Assembly: GCA_037447655.1 (NCBI GenBank)
Contig: JBBHKE010000939.1
Span: 1-13,205 of the forward strand
Reading direction: 5' to 3'
DNA: 13,205 bases
Source: Zygnema cylindricum
Taxonomy: Eukaryota; Streptophyta; Zygnematophyceae; Zygnematales; Zygnemataceae
The notes beneath the pieces were generated by a model, which was not told the origin of the DNA, searched no databases, and worked only from the letters and a program-made list of their open reading frames with translations. Made by a program: the position numbers and the translations under genes. Shown piece after piece: positions 1-8,633 of the stretch; position 1 is the stretch's first letter, and every line of letters starts with the position of its first letter.

Positions 1-242
1 GACCAAAGGGAAAGGATCAGTTTCCCATGAAGTTTTTCGGCCCATGCCCGGAAGTGTTTGAAGTGAGTGAGCACTTCACTCTTTTTTTTCATCAAGTAAA
101 CCTTGTTATATCTTGAGAAATCATCTGTAAACGTGACCAAGAACTTGCTGCTAGTGAGGGAAGGAACTTTTGACGGTCCCCACACATCTGAATGAATAAT
201 TTGCAACAAATCCGTTGCCCGGTTATCCGTTGTTTGAGGTAT
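1..242 (-). pseudogene. Copia integrase core, distal half of element B split by element A; cut by window edge
   Basis: Read on the minus strand from 242 to 1, this stretch is open for about 80 codons. It encodes the start of a copia integrase catalytic core. The first catalytic Asp is intact in an HSDVWGP motif (Asp codon 188-186). It is followed by the usual FTDDFSRY strand and an FKHFRAWAEK helix. The enzyme would cut and join retroelement cDNA into chromosomes. The zinc-binding part of the same protein lies at 6601-6738, on the far side of element A. The second catalytic Asp and the Glu are outside the window. The last ten or so codons before the edge look less typical, so a frameshift there is possible. 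Family identity is secure; the lineage within copia is not assigned. Confidence 0.88.
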
Positions 243-247
243 GGGCT
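243..247. repeat. Left target-site duplication of element A (4 of 5 match)
   Basis: The five bases before the left LTR are GGGCT; those after the right LTR are GGGCG. One mismatch is expected for an old insertion. Five bp is the usual copia duplication length. Collapsing the two copies into one keeps the interrupted element B integrase in frame, which independently supports this exact boundary. Confidence 0.82.
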
Positions 248-460
248 TGTAGAAATTAAAGGTTATTTTAGTTTTTTCTAGGTTGTGTAAAATGCAGAAA
301 AGAAGCACAGGCAGTCTGCCTCTAACTCCTCTCCCCAGCTCCCACACTTGTCGCAGTCATTGAAAGTTGGAGAGGAAGATAGAGCCATGGCCGCTTATGT
401 TGTCCAGACAGGGACAGACTTTAGATTGGTAGATTTACCAAAATAGAACTTGACGGACCC

Positions 461-520
461 ATGATTTGAACCTGGTACCTACCGTCCGTCAAAGTTGTCA
501 GTAGCCAGTAGCCTTAGCCA
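461..520 (-). promoter_or_regulatory. tRNA-like A-box and B-box pair, antisense within the 5' LTR of element A
   Basis: On the minus strand, TGGCTAAGGCT (520-510) fits the Pol III A-box consensus at 10 of 11 positions. GGTTCAAATCA (472-462) fits the B-box at about 9 of 11. The gap of 37 bases between them is in the tRNA range. A 7-bp inverted repeat (452-458 with 484-490) brackets the B-box. The arrangement resembles a tRNA-derived SINE head. I could not fold a full tRNA, and activity is only inferred. Confidence 0.35.
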
Positions 521-663
521 TTTAGACTAGAATCAAGGTTAGACGATATAGGGTTTGATATATAAAATTTGTACACGTAGGCTATTTCATTTAACGGGAT
601 ATTTGGACATCGAAACAGTTTGTAAAGTACTACGTACTGAATATCCAAAACGGATATCGCGCA

Positions 664-687
664 ATTTGTTTCGAAGGCGAAACAAAT
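664..687. repeat. Perfect 10-bp inverted repeat in the 5' LTR
   Basis: Arms ATTTGTTTCG (664-673) and CGAAACAAAT (678-687) pair perfectly across a 4-base loop. The counterpart in the right LTR (about 5981-6002) has one change in each arm, so the palindrome is kept in only one LTR. Function unknown; it could be a protein-binding palindrome in U3. Confidence 0.7.
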
Positions 688-947
688 ATCGCGCATGTAC
701 TTATGACGGCTAAGATTGAAATCCGTTTTTATCGGACGGTCGCGAAGCATGCCGAGATCATGGAATAGTTTTTTAGCGGTTTGCACTCAACGACACATCA
801 AATGACACGTGGCACAGGCATATTGGAATACGTCATCGCCAAGGATTTCAGGATCGAATCCAAAAATGACATGTGTCGACATATTGGCCATGGCGTACAA
901 TGGTCTTACATAAAGTACACCGGCACCTGTACCTTTCTCTACGATAC

Positions 948-960
948 AGTATTATGATAT
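948..960 (+). promoter_or_regulatory. Possible TATA element of element A
   Basis: AGTATTATGATAT lies about 25-35 bases before 983, where similarity to copy C begins and where R is inferred to start. It is a weak match to a TATA box. The placement relies on the A/C comparison rather than on the motif itself. Confidence 0.3.
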
Positions 961-1279
961 GTGTGGTTCTTCAATAGATAGAGTTTTAGAGAGAGATAGG
1001 ATTTAGAAAAATTTCATAGATATGACCCTCTCTCCCAGAGAGTTTTTGTACAAAAGGTCAACTTTGACCCTTCAAAACTTACTGCTCAGGGGAGCAAATT
1101 CAGAGATTCTTTTTGCTATCGACTTAGAGGAGTCTTGCCTTCACAAGGGTGAAGGTGGTCAAATTTTTATTTTGCCAGAGTGGAAGTTATTCGTGCTAAA
1201 AGACAAAGGGGTCAGGGTTAACCTAGAGGCTTCGTGTGAGCTGCCTACTATGAGGTCCTATGGAGGTCTCGGGGTTACA

Positions 1280-1310
1280 GGTTATTGGTCCACTATCTAG
1301 GGTGCTCATA
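1280..1310 (+). other. Short leader with probable primer-binding site of element A
   Basis: This is where a tRNA primer would pair. The usual plant copia site, complementary to initiator Met tRNA (TGGTATCAGAGC), is not present. Only TTGGT at 1285-1289 is retained, then the sequence departs. Copy C also carries TTGGT a few bases after its presumed LTR end, so this may be the eroded start of the site or a different primer. Confidence 0.4.
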
Positions 1311-2714
1311 TTCAATGGAGTTGGCTTCATATACTGGGAAAGTATGATGACATGAGCTCTATGTTAGAAACGGTTTTGGGGAATAGTGAGTGGACGGGTG
1401 AGGCGTCCATCGAGTCTTCGGATACCTCCAAGGTTTACATGAGTCATATTCACTAAAGATGAAGATCCACCTTCAACTGAGGAAACAAAGGAAGGAGAGG
1501 TAGTGGACAAAAGGAAGGAGAAGGAGACGACCACACCAATAGCAACTGGTTCGATATTCATGTCACCTATTCCGAGGAACGAGGAGAATGATAGTGATGC
1601 CTAGGACTTCAACAATATGGTGGCAAAGCACTTCATCCTCCGCCATCTTACTCAAGGACTTGCATGTCCTCATTTGCAGGAAGAAAGGGCATCCGATCTT
1701 TGGATGGCTCTCATAGAGATGTACCAAAGTGGTATAATTCAGCAACAACAGTTGGCTGATCAGAAAGTTAAAGAGTATGTATAAAAAGGGGGGAATATGT
1801 TGGATTTTTGTAATGAGCTTGCTACACTTTTTATGGAGCTAGAGAGTGCTGGAAAAGATTTTAATGAAAAAGAAAAGGTTAACTGTCAACTGATGAAGTT
1901 ACCCGATGAGTTCGAGAACATAGTCAACCGTGTGCAAGATTTGCCGAACTCAAGGTGGATATGGAACTCAGTGGTAGGAATGATTCTCGTTCGGAAGAAT
2001 ACAATTGAGATCCGAAGGGGAGGAAAGAGTGGGCAAGCCTTGGCAGTTTTGACCGATTGGAGGAACAAAGATTACCGGAGACCGGTCGGAAATTACGGAG
2101 GGGGGGAGCAGAAAAATAAGAGCGACGAGTTTGGACCAAGGGCTCCCAATGGTCTATGTCATTTTTGTAAAAAACCCGGGCACTATATGGTTGAATGCAC
2201 TAAGCTAACCGAGCTGCGATTAAAGGAGGGGCAGACCGGTGGAACCCCGAGAGGAAAGAAAAAGGCCCTTGTGACACAGGTACATGAGGCAAAATCGGAG
2301 GACGAGGACGATAAACTCTTATTGGATGTGGAGTTGGAAGCGAAAAACGAGGTCAAAATTCCACGAAAGCATAATTGTGCTTTCGGTGGATTGAAAGGTG
2401 AAACAAGTTGGATTGTAAACTCAAGTGCATCCACAAACATGTGGAAAGATAAACACCTGTTCACTAAGATAAGAAAGATTCCCACCGTAGAGATGGAGTA
2501 CGGGGATGGGAGGATAGTCACTACTACTCTTGTAGGATCGGTAGATCTAAAAGTGTTAGTAGAAGGAAAGACATCCATAGTTACATTCTCTGATGTATTG
2601 TTTATTCCGGAGCTAAACAAAAACCTCATCTCTACGTCTGTATTAGATGATAAGGGTTTTGTTACAAGCACTAGGAAAGGAGTCTTTACTGCTATTTTTG
2701 AGAAGGAAGTTTAA
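1311..2714 (+). pseudogene. Element A gag and protease remnant
   Basis: One frame runs from a typical gag opening (FNGVGFIYW, from 1311) to a stop at 2712-2714. Stops interrupt it at 1353, 1365, 1602 and 1782. Gag would form the capsid-like particle that packages RNA. Visible pieces are the DLWMALIEMYQ helix before the 1782 stop, then the longest open part (1797-2714), and a CCHC zinc knuckle CHFCKKPGHYMVEC at 2157-2198. The protease follows directly. Its active-site DSG is replaced by NSS at 2418-2426, so both the catalytic Asp and the Gly are gone. Downstream strands (FSDVLFIPELNKNLIS) still look like copia protease. The ATG at 1797 is internal, not a true start: the frame is open upstream except for TAA at 1782-1784. 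Antisense frames over this stretch are shadows. Confidence 0.88.
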
Positions 2715-3990
2715 TTTACCGCTGAAAAGGTAGCCAAGGGATTTTTAGGCTTATTTTAAGCAATGAAAAATAGAAACTTTATTATGATGGTGTTCATGAT
2801 ATAATGTTGTGGCATAAGAGGCTTGGGCATGTAAATCTAGATAAGTTAAGAGAAATGGAAAAGATGGGAGTAGTGGAAGGAATTTAGTTCGGTGAGAGTG
2901 AGAATCTAATTGATTGTAGTGGATATGCTCAAGGTAAAGCACACAGGTTACCCTTCCCAAAAACTACCACCTGTAAAGGAGAAAAGATTCTAGATTTAGT
3001 ACACACATATATATGGGGGCCAGCCAAAGTGCCATCACCCGGGGGGAAAAGATTTATGATGACTATCACTGATGTTTGGTCTCGGTATTCTAGGGTGTAT
3101 TTTTTGAAAAATAAGTCAAAATCTCACGAATGTTTTAAACAATATAAAGCATGGAGTGAAAAACTTCATGAAACCTCAATCAAGAGAGTAAGGAGTGAAA
3201 ATGGTGGAGAGTATACCTCTAACCAGTTTGAGGATTTTCTGAGAGAAGATGGAGTGCAACATCAAAAGACAGTTCTTGAAAATCCTGAGCTGAATGGTGT
3301 AGTTGAAAGATTAAATAGAACACTTACTGATAGTGCTAGGAGTATGCTGTCAGATAAGAAGATAGGAAAGAAGTTTTGGGCCAAAGCAATGAACTGTGCA
3401 AATTTTCTCAAGAATAGAGTTCTTACTTCAGCAGTAAAAGGCCAAACACCCTATGAGAGATGGACAGGCAGAAAACCAGATATTTCACATTTAAAGGTTT
3501 TCGGAAGTCAAATGTTCAGTTTAGATACAGATTGGTCAAACTGGAAGTTGGATCTAAAAGGAAAACCAGATATCTACTAGGATATGATGAAGATGTAAAA
3601 GGATATAGAGTCTATGATCTCACAAGAGAGGATATTATCCTAGTAAAGCATCTAGTGATTATGGATGAAAGAAAATCAATAGATCCCTTTAAGCATACAA
3701 AGACAGTCAGAATCAGATTTGAGTCAGAAAATTCTGATGACTTTGAGCTTCTACGATTTCAAGAAGATGATGATCTTGCAAGTACAGATCAGATTGAGAA
3801 GGACCCAAATGTGGAACCCCTAGTATTAACTCCAACTGAAGCAGAAGACGTGGTGGAAATTGACCCGGAAGCAAGAGATATGGGAGAAGTAGAAACTGTT
3901 CGGAAGAATTCAAGAAAGTTCCGACAACCAAGTATGACGGAGGAAGAAGAAGCAACAAAATACTACAAGAGAGGCAAGTCAACAATAAGG
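2715..3990 (+). pseudogene. Element A integrase remnant
   Basis: After a frame change between 2714 and 2807, the zinc region reads LWHKRLGH from 2807. It has a stop at 2885-2887 and then CSGYAQGK, where the second zinc Cys is Tyr. The catalytic core follows. The first Asp is Tyr (HTYIWGP, codon 3008-3010), the second Asp is Glu (RSENGGEY, 3197-3199), and the Glu is kept (VVERLNRT, 3305-3307). The helix KKFWAKAMNCANFLKNR and the TPYERWTGRKPDISHLKVFG block are well preserved. A frameshift near 3560-3575 moves the C-terminal part (LLGYDEDVKGYRVYD) to another frame, followed by an acidic linker up to about 3990. Changed zinc and catalytic residues mean the protein would not integrate DNA. Confidence 0.9.
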
Positions 3991-4803
3991 TAAAAAAACT
4001 GTCTCACCCCGATGAACCTCAAACTTACAATGAGGCAATGACTTGTCCTGAGAGAAATCGGTGGAAAACAACCATTAATGAGGAGATGGCCTCAATTATG
4101 GCTACCGATACATGGGAATTGATGGATTGTCCTCCTGACAGGAAACCAATTGGGTGTAGGTGGGTATTTAAGTTGAAACTCAACCCGGATAACACCATTG
4201 AGCGCTACAAGGCTCGGTTAGTGGCGAAGGGATTTACCCAAAAAGAGGGAATTGACTACGAAGAGACTTTTTCTCCGGTCGTCAGGTTTCCTTCAGTTCA
4301 GATACTTCTCAGTATGGCGGCAGCATAAGACATGGAAGTGCATCACATGGACATCAAGACGGCCTTCCTACATGGAGAGTTGGAATAGGAAATTTTTATG
4401 CGACAACCCCAAGGATTTGTGGAGCAAGGGGAGGAAAGCAAGGTATGTCGACTGATCAAATCTTTGTATGGGCTGAAACAGGCGCCCGGCAATGGTACAA
4501 GAAGACCGATGAGTTTCTTACAAGATTAGGATATATTCGGATAAACTCAGATCACTTAATTTCTTTGTTTGAGGATGAGGAAAGAATTCTTTTTATTGTA
4601 ATTTATGTTGATGATTTGTTTGTTTTAAGTAAATCTATGGATAAAATAAATAAGATGAAAAATGATCTAAAAGGAAGATTTGAGATAATGGATATGGGAG
4701 AAGCAAGGTATATTTTTGGAATTCAGGTAGAGAGAGACAAAGATAATAAAATATAAGATTAACTCAAAAGGAGGCCATTGGAAATATGTTAGAAAAATAC
4801 TAA
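3991..4803 (+). pseudogene. Element A reverse transcriptase remnant
   Basis: A new frame, after a shift at about 3980-3995, opens with the [10 protein letters not shown] linker. It continues with the copia RT signature [20 protein letters not shown] and [11 protein letters not shown]. The first catalytic Asp is in MDIKTAFLHG (codon 4350-4352). Stops lie at 4326-4328 and 4386-4388. A one-base loss near 4484, just after GLKQAP, shifts the frame so that RQWYKK continues in the next one. The catalytic pair is intact as YVDD at 4604-4615. Another shift near 4755 precedes RLTQKEAIGNMLEKY and a stop at 4801-4803. It would copy element RNA into cDNA, but is broken in at least five places. Confidence 0.9.
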
Positions 4804-5506
4804 ATGAACAAGGCTAATAGCTTTACCACTCCTATGGAATTGAAGAAGGGGAGTGACGGGAGTGTGGAAGATGGAGTTGTAATCCTAGATGATGAGGTAG
4901 GCCCGGAAGAGAAAAAATTTATGCAGACCATCACTTATAGACAAGTAGTGGGCATCCTAATATATTTTATGAATTGTACCCATCCGGACATAGCCGCACC
5001 TGTAGGAGTATAAAGAAGAAGTCTGAATGCTCCCACTAAGAAAGATTGGGAGGTAGCTAAGAGAGTCCTTAGATATCTCATAGGAACTAGGGATCTATGG
5101 TTGCATTTGGGAGGGAACAATACTGACATCACCACTTGGAGTGATGCCAGCTATGGGGATGCTCCTATGAGTAGATGCGCATCTGGATATGTATTGTATG
5201 TGGGTGATGGAGCTTGCTGCTGGAGCAGCAAGCAACAAAAGGTCATTGCCCAGTCCACCATGGAGAGGTCAGCTTTTGCTCGTTGTAAAAGAACCATGTG
5301 GGGAAGTTTCGTTTAGTGAACTTCGTCTTCTAAGAGTGGGTCCAAAGTGTTTTGTCATACTCTGCCGCTATCAGCTACTTCTACCAATCCTAAACATCAC
5401 TCTTGCGCCAAACACATGGACATTAGAATGCCTTGTTGAGAGAGTAGAAAAAACACTGGTATAAACCATAGTGAAATGGTAGCGTATGATGACCGAACCT
5501 GGCTCT
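4804..5506 (+). pseudogene. Element A connection and RNase H remnant, end of the polyprotein
   Basis: The frame continues with TTPMELKKG and YRQVVGILIYFMNCTHPDIA. It stops at 5011-5013 and resumes with KKDWEVAKRVLRYLIGT. The RNase H domain shows WSDASYGD (first catalytic Asp), SGYVLYVGDGACCWSSKQQ and IAQSTMERSAF, where copia has STTEAEY, so the catalytic Glu position is kept. A stop at 5314-5316 and a later frame change are followed by NPKHHSCAKHMDIRM at about 5387-5431, the conserved C-terminal block. RNase H would remove the RNA strand during cDNA synthesis. From 5432 to 5550 only decayed tail sequence is seen. Confidence 0.87.
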
Positions 5507-5550
5507 CTCCTAACTCTTTTTCACGGCAGGGCACCAAAACAAAGAGCACG

Positions 5551-5559
5551 AAATGGGAG
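5551..5559 (+). other. Polypurine tract of element A
   Basis: AAATGGGAG lies directly before the TG of the right LTR. This is where plus-strand DNA synthesis would start. It is shorter and less pure than usual for copia, having one T, but the position is exact. Confidence 0.65.
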
Positions 5560-6594
5560 TGTATAAATTAAAGGCTATTTTAGTATTTTCTAGGTTGTGT
5601 AAAATGCAGAAAAGAAGCACAGGCAGTCTGCCTCTAACTCCTCTCTCCAGCTCCCACACTTGTCGCAATCAATGAAAGTTGAAGAGGAAGATAGAGCCAT
5701 GGCCGCTTATGCTGTCAAGACGGGGACAGACTTTAGATTGGTAGATTTACCAAAATAGAACTTGACGGACCCAAGATTTGAACCAGGTACCTACCGTCCA
5801 TCAAAGTTGTCAGTAGCCGGTAGCCTTAGCCATTTAGACTAGAATCAAGGTTAGACGATATAGGGTTTGATTTATAGATAAATTTGTACACGTAGGCTAT
5901 TTCATTTAACGGGATATTTGAACATAGAATTTGTTTGTAAATTACTGCGTACGGAATATCCGAAACGGATATCGCGCAATTTATTTCGAAGGTGAAACAA
6001 ATATGGCGCATGTATTTATGACGGCTAAGATTGAAATCCGTTTTTATCAGACGACCGCGAAGCATGCCAAGATCGTGGAGTAGTTTTTTGACGGTTTGCA
6101 CTCAACGACACATCAAATGACGCGTGGCATAAGCATATTGGAATACGGCATCTCTAAGGATTTCAGGATAGAATTCAAAAATTACATGTGTCGACATATT
6201 GGCCATGTCGTACAATGGTCGTACAAAAAGTACACTGGCACCTGTACCTTTCTATACGATACAGTATTATGATAGGTGTCGTACTGCAGTAGATAGAGTT
6301 TTACAGAGAGATAGGATTTAGAAAAATTTCATAGATAGGACCCTCTCTCCCACAGAGCTTTTGTACAAAAGGTCAACTTTGACCCTTCATAACTTACTGC
6401 TCAGGGGAGCAAATTTAGAGATTCTTTTTGCAATGGAATCAAGGGAGTCTTCCATTCACAAGAGTGAAGGTGGTCATAATTTTTGTTGGCCAGAGTGGAA
6501 GTTATTCGTGTTGAAAGACAAAGAGGTCAGGGTTATCCTAGAGGCTTCGTGTGAGCTGCCTACTCTAGGGTCCTATAGAGGTCTCAGAGTTACA
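5560..6594 (+). repeat. 3' LTR of element A
   Basis: Starts TGTATAAATT and ends TTACA, matching the left LTR. The match stops exactly at 6594, where element B sequence resumes. By comparison with the left LTR, R would begin near 6298. Open frames over the LTR (5826-6101 minus, 6361-6636 plus) have partners in the other LTR only because the DNA is repeated; they show no domain and are not genes. Confidence 0.92.
5773..5832 (-). promoter_or_regulatory. tRNA-like A-box and B-box pair, antisense within the 3' LTR of element A
   Basis: This is the same pair as in the left LTR. The A-box-like TGGCTAAGGCT (5832-5822) is unchanged. The B-box-like GGTTCAAATCT (5784-5774) differs from the left copy at its last base. 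Retention in both LTRs shows it was part of the LTR before this insertion. Confidence 0.35.
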
Positions 6595-6599
6595 GGGCG
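6595..6599. repeat. Right target-site duplication of element A
   Basis: GGGCG here matches GGGCT at 243-247 in four of five bases. It marks the point where the element B reading frame resumes. Confidence 0.82.
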
Positions 6600-7295
6600 G
6601 CTTTTGAAGCTTTCCCAAAGCACACCCATCACATAAATGAGAATTTGTTTGTCCTAATTTAAAACCATCTATCATATTTTGATTTACTATTTTATCAAGC
6701 CTTTCATGATGAACATGACCGAGCCTCTTATGCCACAAAACATTTTCCGGAAGGCACTGGTGTATGCAAAGTCAATTAAATTACCCAATTCCATCCGGTA
6801 CAACAAGTTTGGGCCTCTAGTTCCTACCAAAGCTACTCTCCTATCTTTGCTTACTACCTTTTTTCCATTTTTTTGTAAAATTTCAAAACCTTTCATTTCC
6901 GCCACCGAAGTGGAAAACAATTTTTTCGTAAACTTTGGGATATAGAGAACATTGTGCAAGGCCTTTTTTACAATTTGACCATTGATGTCACATGCTAACT
7001 CCAGGCTTCCTTTTGCCGTAGCCTCCACACCGCTGTCATCCGCGTAATAAATCCGACGAGTGAGAATTGGAGTAAGCGTTTTGAAGTAAGCCCGATTGTC
7101 GCACATGTGAGAGGAGCATCCGGAGTCCATAATCCACCTGTTCTCTCGAGGTCTCTCCATGAGATCTTTTGCAAGAGCAAAGAACTCAACATCATCTGAT
7201 TCCGGAAATCTGACCACGTCTTCCTTTTCTTCCGGCCCTTCGTCTTGTGATGTCATATCAAATGCAATGAACGTCGCATTTTTAACCGGCAGTTT
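6600..7295 (-). pseudogene. Element B protease and pre-integrase zinc region, interrupted by element A
   Basis: Read downward from 7295, the frame continues straight on from gag after one stop. The protease active site is intact as WIMDSGCSSHMC (DSG at 7127-7119), followed by YYADDSG and the NVLYIPKFTKKLFS strand. It would process the Gag-Pol polyprotein. Near 6738-6745 a frameshift (net -1 or +2) separates this from LWHKRLGHVHHERLDK, the start of the integrase zinc finger. That finger ends in CDGCALGKLQK at 6601. Both zinc His and Cys pairs are present (HKRLGH and CDGC). The frame is then cut by element A and resumes at 242 on the minus strand. ATG at 7256 is internal to the polyprotein. The plus-strand frames 6679-6945 and 7159-7353 are shadows. 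Confidence 0.88.
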
Positions 7296-8147
7296 TTATG
7301 CCGCCACTTTTAATGGTGAGTCCTCAGACCGCACCCTCCATCCCGCACGATAAATTCCTATTTCAAACGCTTTTATAAATGCCGGACACAACCGGAAAGC
7401 ATGACCTTGACCAAAGCAATAGACACACCTATCATATTGCCTATAATTCAGACTGGGGGTAAAGTTTCTATTTCCATTAAATCCACTCGGTTTATATGTC
7501 TGTGCATTGTAAGCTACCACTAACAGACCACCATTTAAGGCTATTTGAGTGGCTTCTTCATCTAAAACATAAGCCTGAGCTACAGTTATATTCCATTTAC
7601 TCTTCTCTAACCTTCTTAACTGCTCCGTAGCTCTTCTATATTCAGTAGGAAGCCCTCTCATTAGAATCATAGCTTGATGATAAGGAGGAAAACCCCCCTC
7701 AGAGCATGCATTCTTTGACAATAGAAGCTTCAAGCCATTGCAATATGAGTTCATGTCACTCCCAGTATACTTATAGTCCCAAATTTTTCCAGCAATTACA
7801 ACCTCATTCTGCTCATTGGTTAAGACATAAGGTTCACTTAGAGCCGTCCATATTTCAGATGCCGTAGAGATATTGATATATGTCATGTTTAGATCTATTG
7901 ACAGAAGTAACTTCAGAACATGCAATGCATCCTCATTTTTCTTTCCAAAATTCGGATCCGTACTCGGAAGGATACCGGAAATCACATCATATAATTTCAC
8001 TTGTTTCAAGTAAGACTTAGTCAAATCCGCCCAATAAAGATACATCTGCCCTTTAAACACCAAGATCTGTGAGGGAGGGCGCGTGACCTGCTGATTTGAG
8101 GCAGCTGGTGCCACTGAAGAAGATGAAGAAGCACCGGTAATTACCAT
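7296..8147 (-). pseudogene. Element B gag
   Basis: Encodes a Gag of about 283 residues that would assemble the particle and bind element RNA. I choose ATG 8147 rather than the longer frame from 8189. The latter begins at GTG with a hydrophobic leader unlike Gag, while 8147 gives a Ser/Ala-rich start followed by SQILVFKGQMYLYWADL, the normal gag opening. The UBN2-like core includes ASEIWTALSEPYV and GLPTEYRRATEQL. A CCHC knuckle CVYCFGQGHAFRLC lies at 7427-7386. A single TAA (7298-7296) comes 29 codons after the knuckle. The same frame is open on both sides, so this is either a premature stop or a natural gag/pol border. Apart from that stop the gag is intact, in clear contrast to element A. 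Confidence 0.87.
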
Positions 8148-8344
8148 GACAATCAAATACGCAAAGAGGATACTCTCACGAAATCCCACAAAAGACCAGC
8201 TTCAGAATGAATCCCCAAGCAAACCAAACTCACACTGGGTCTGCAAATTTTCCACTATATTAAATATACACGAAGGAAACAACATGCAGAATTTCACAAG
8301 GTATTGTCAAAAGATCACAGTAATCTTACAATTCAAAACACTCA

Positions 8345-8363
8345 AAAACTGCTTCGCAGTTTT
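8345..8363 (-). other. Hairpin at the predicted 5' end of element B RNA
   Basis: Arms AAAACTGC (8345-8352) and GCAGTTTT (8356-8363) pair perfectly over a 3-base loop. It lies 41 to 70 bases after the TATA box, so it should be near the start of the transcript (R region). A structured R is common in retroelements; the role here is inferred. Confidence 0.6.
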
Positions 8364-8403
8364 CCATAAACAAAAATCCTACTTTTCCTTAAATTATTGA
8401 AGT

Positions 8404-8415
8404 CCTATATATACT
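8404..8415 (-). promoter_or_regulatory. TATA box of element B
   Basis: AGTATATATAGG on the minus strand is a near-ideal plant TATA box. The transcript would start near 8375-8385 and run into gag at 8147. It is the best TATA match in the 8148-9490 block. Confidence 0.65.
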
Positions 8416-8578
8416 AGTGAGCCTACAGCTGATCACGACATCCTACAACTACCATGGTCGATTGGTACACTACTTTTCATCAACAAAAATCCCACCGTCG
8501 AATGCGCACAAATATATACACCAATCAGACAGCTGTGAGAAATATAATTGTACGCGGTTAAAGTTCGTCCGTTGAAAT

Positions 8579-8601
8579 GAAAGCGGACTCCGTCCGCTTT
8601 C
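8579..8601. repeat. Perfect 10-bp inverted repeat with 3-base loop
   Basis: GAAAGCGGAC (8579-8588) and GTCCGCTTTC (8592-8601) pair without a mismatch. It lies about 165 bp upstream of the TATA box in presumed U3. It is GC-richer than its surroundings. Its perfect match suggests recent origin or constraint. Confidence 0.75.
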
Positions 8602-8633
8602 CATGTATTCTTTTATCACCGAAGATAAACCTC

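Larger units (their letters stand above)
248..1279 (+). repeat. 5' LTR of element A
   Basis: Starts TGTAGAAATT and ends TTACA. It aligns along its length with 5560-6594. It should hold the promoter and RNA start. By comparison with copy C, where similarity begins abruptly, R probably starts near 983, about 25-35 bases after a TATA-like stretch at 948-960. A second, stronger TATA-like string (TATATAAAA, 559-567) lies earlier and is not kept in the right LTR. A G-box CACGTG at 806-811 is GCGTG in the right LTR. The open frame at 1022-1300 crosses the LTR end and is not a gene. Confidence 0.92.
248..6594 (+). mobile_element. Element A: complete but degenerate Ty1/copia retrotransposon, 6347 bp, nested in element B
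   Basis: The ends are two direct repeats of about 1.03 kb that start TG and end CA. Between them, in order on the plus strand, are gag with a CCHC knuckle, a protease remnant, integrase, RT with YVDD, and RNase H. A short purine tract precedes the right LTR. This order defines copia rather than gypsy. The coding region holds at least eight in-frame stops and about five frameshifts, and several catalytic residues are replaced, so it cannot be autonomous. In the first roughly 290 aligned LTR bases I count about 14 substitutions by eye; the middle part looks more diverged. The insertion is therefore not recent, though a date would need a proper alignment. Confidence 0.93.

Noticed and set aside
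1022-1300. Plus-strand frame in the 5' LTR with a similar one in the 3' LTR
   Set aside because: The similarity follows from LTR duplication; the frames cross the LTR ends and show no domain.
1280-1300. Canonical initiator-Met tRNA primer site
   Set aside because: Only TTGGT matches; the rest of the expected complement is missing, so it is not annotated as a confirmed site.
2183-2671. Long minus-strand frame of 162 codons
   Set aside because: It lies wholly antisense to the element A gag-protease frame, which has clear domain motifs; the minus frame shows none.
8148-8189. Upstream extension of element B gag
   Set aside because: It begins at GTG and adds a hydrophobic stretch not seen in Gag; ATG at 8147 fits the family start better.
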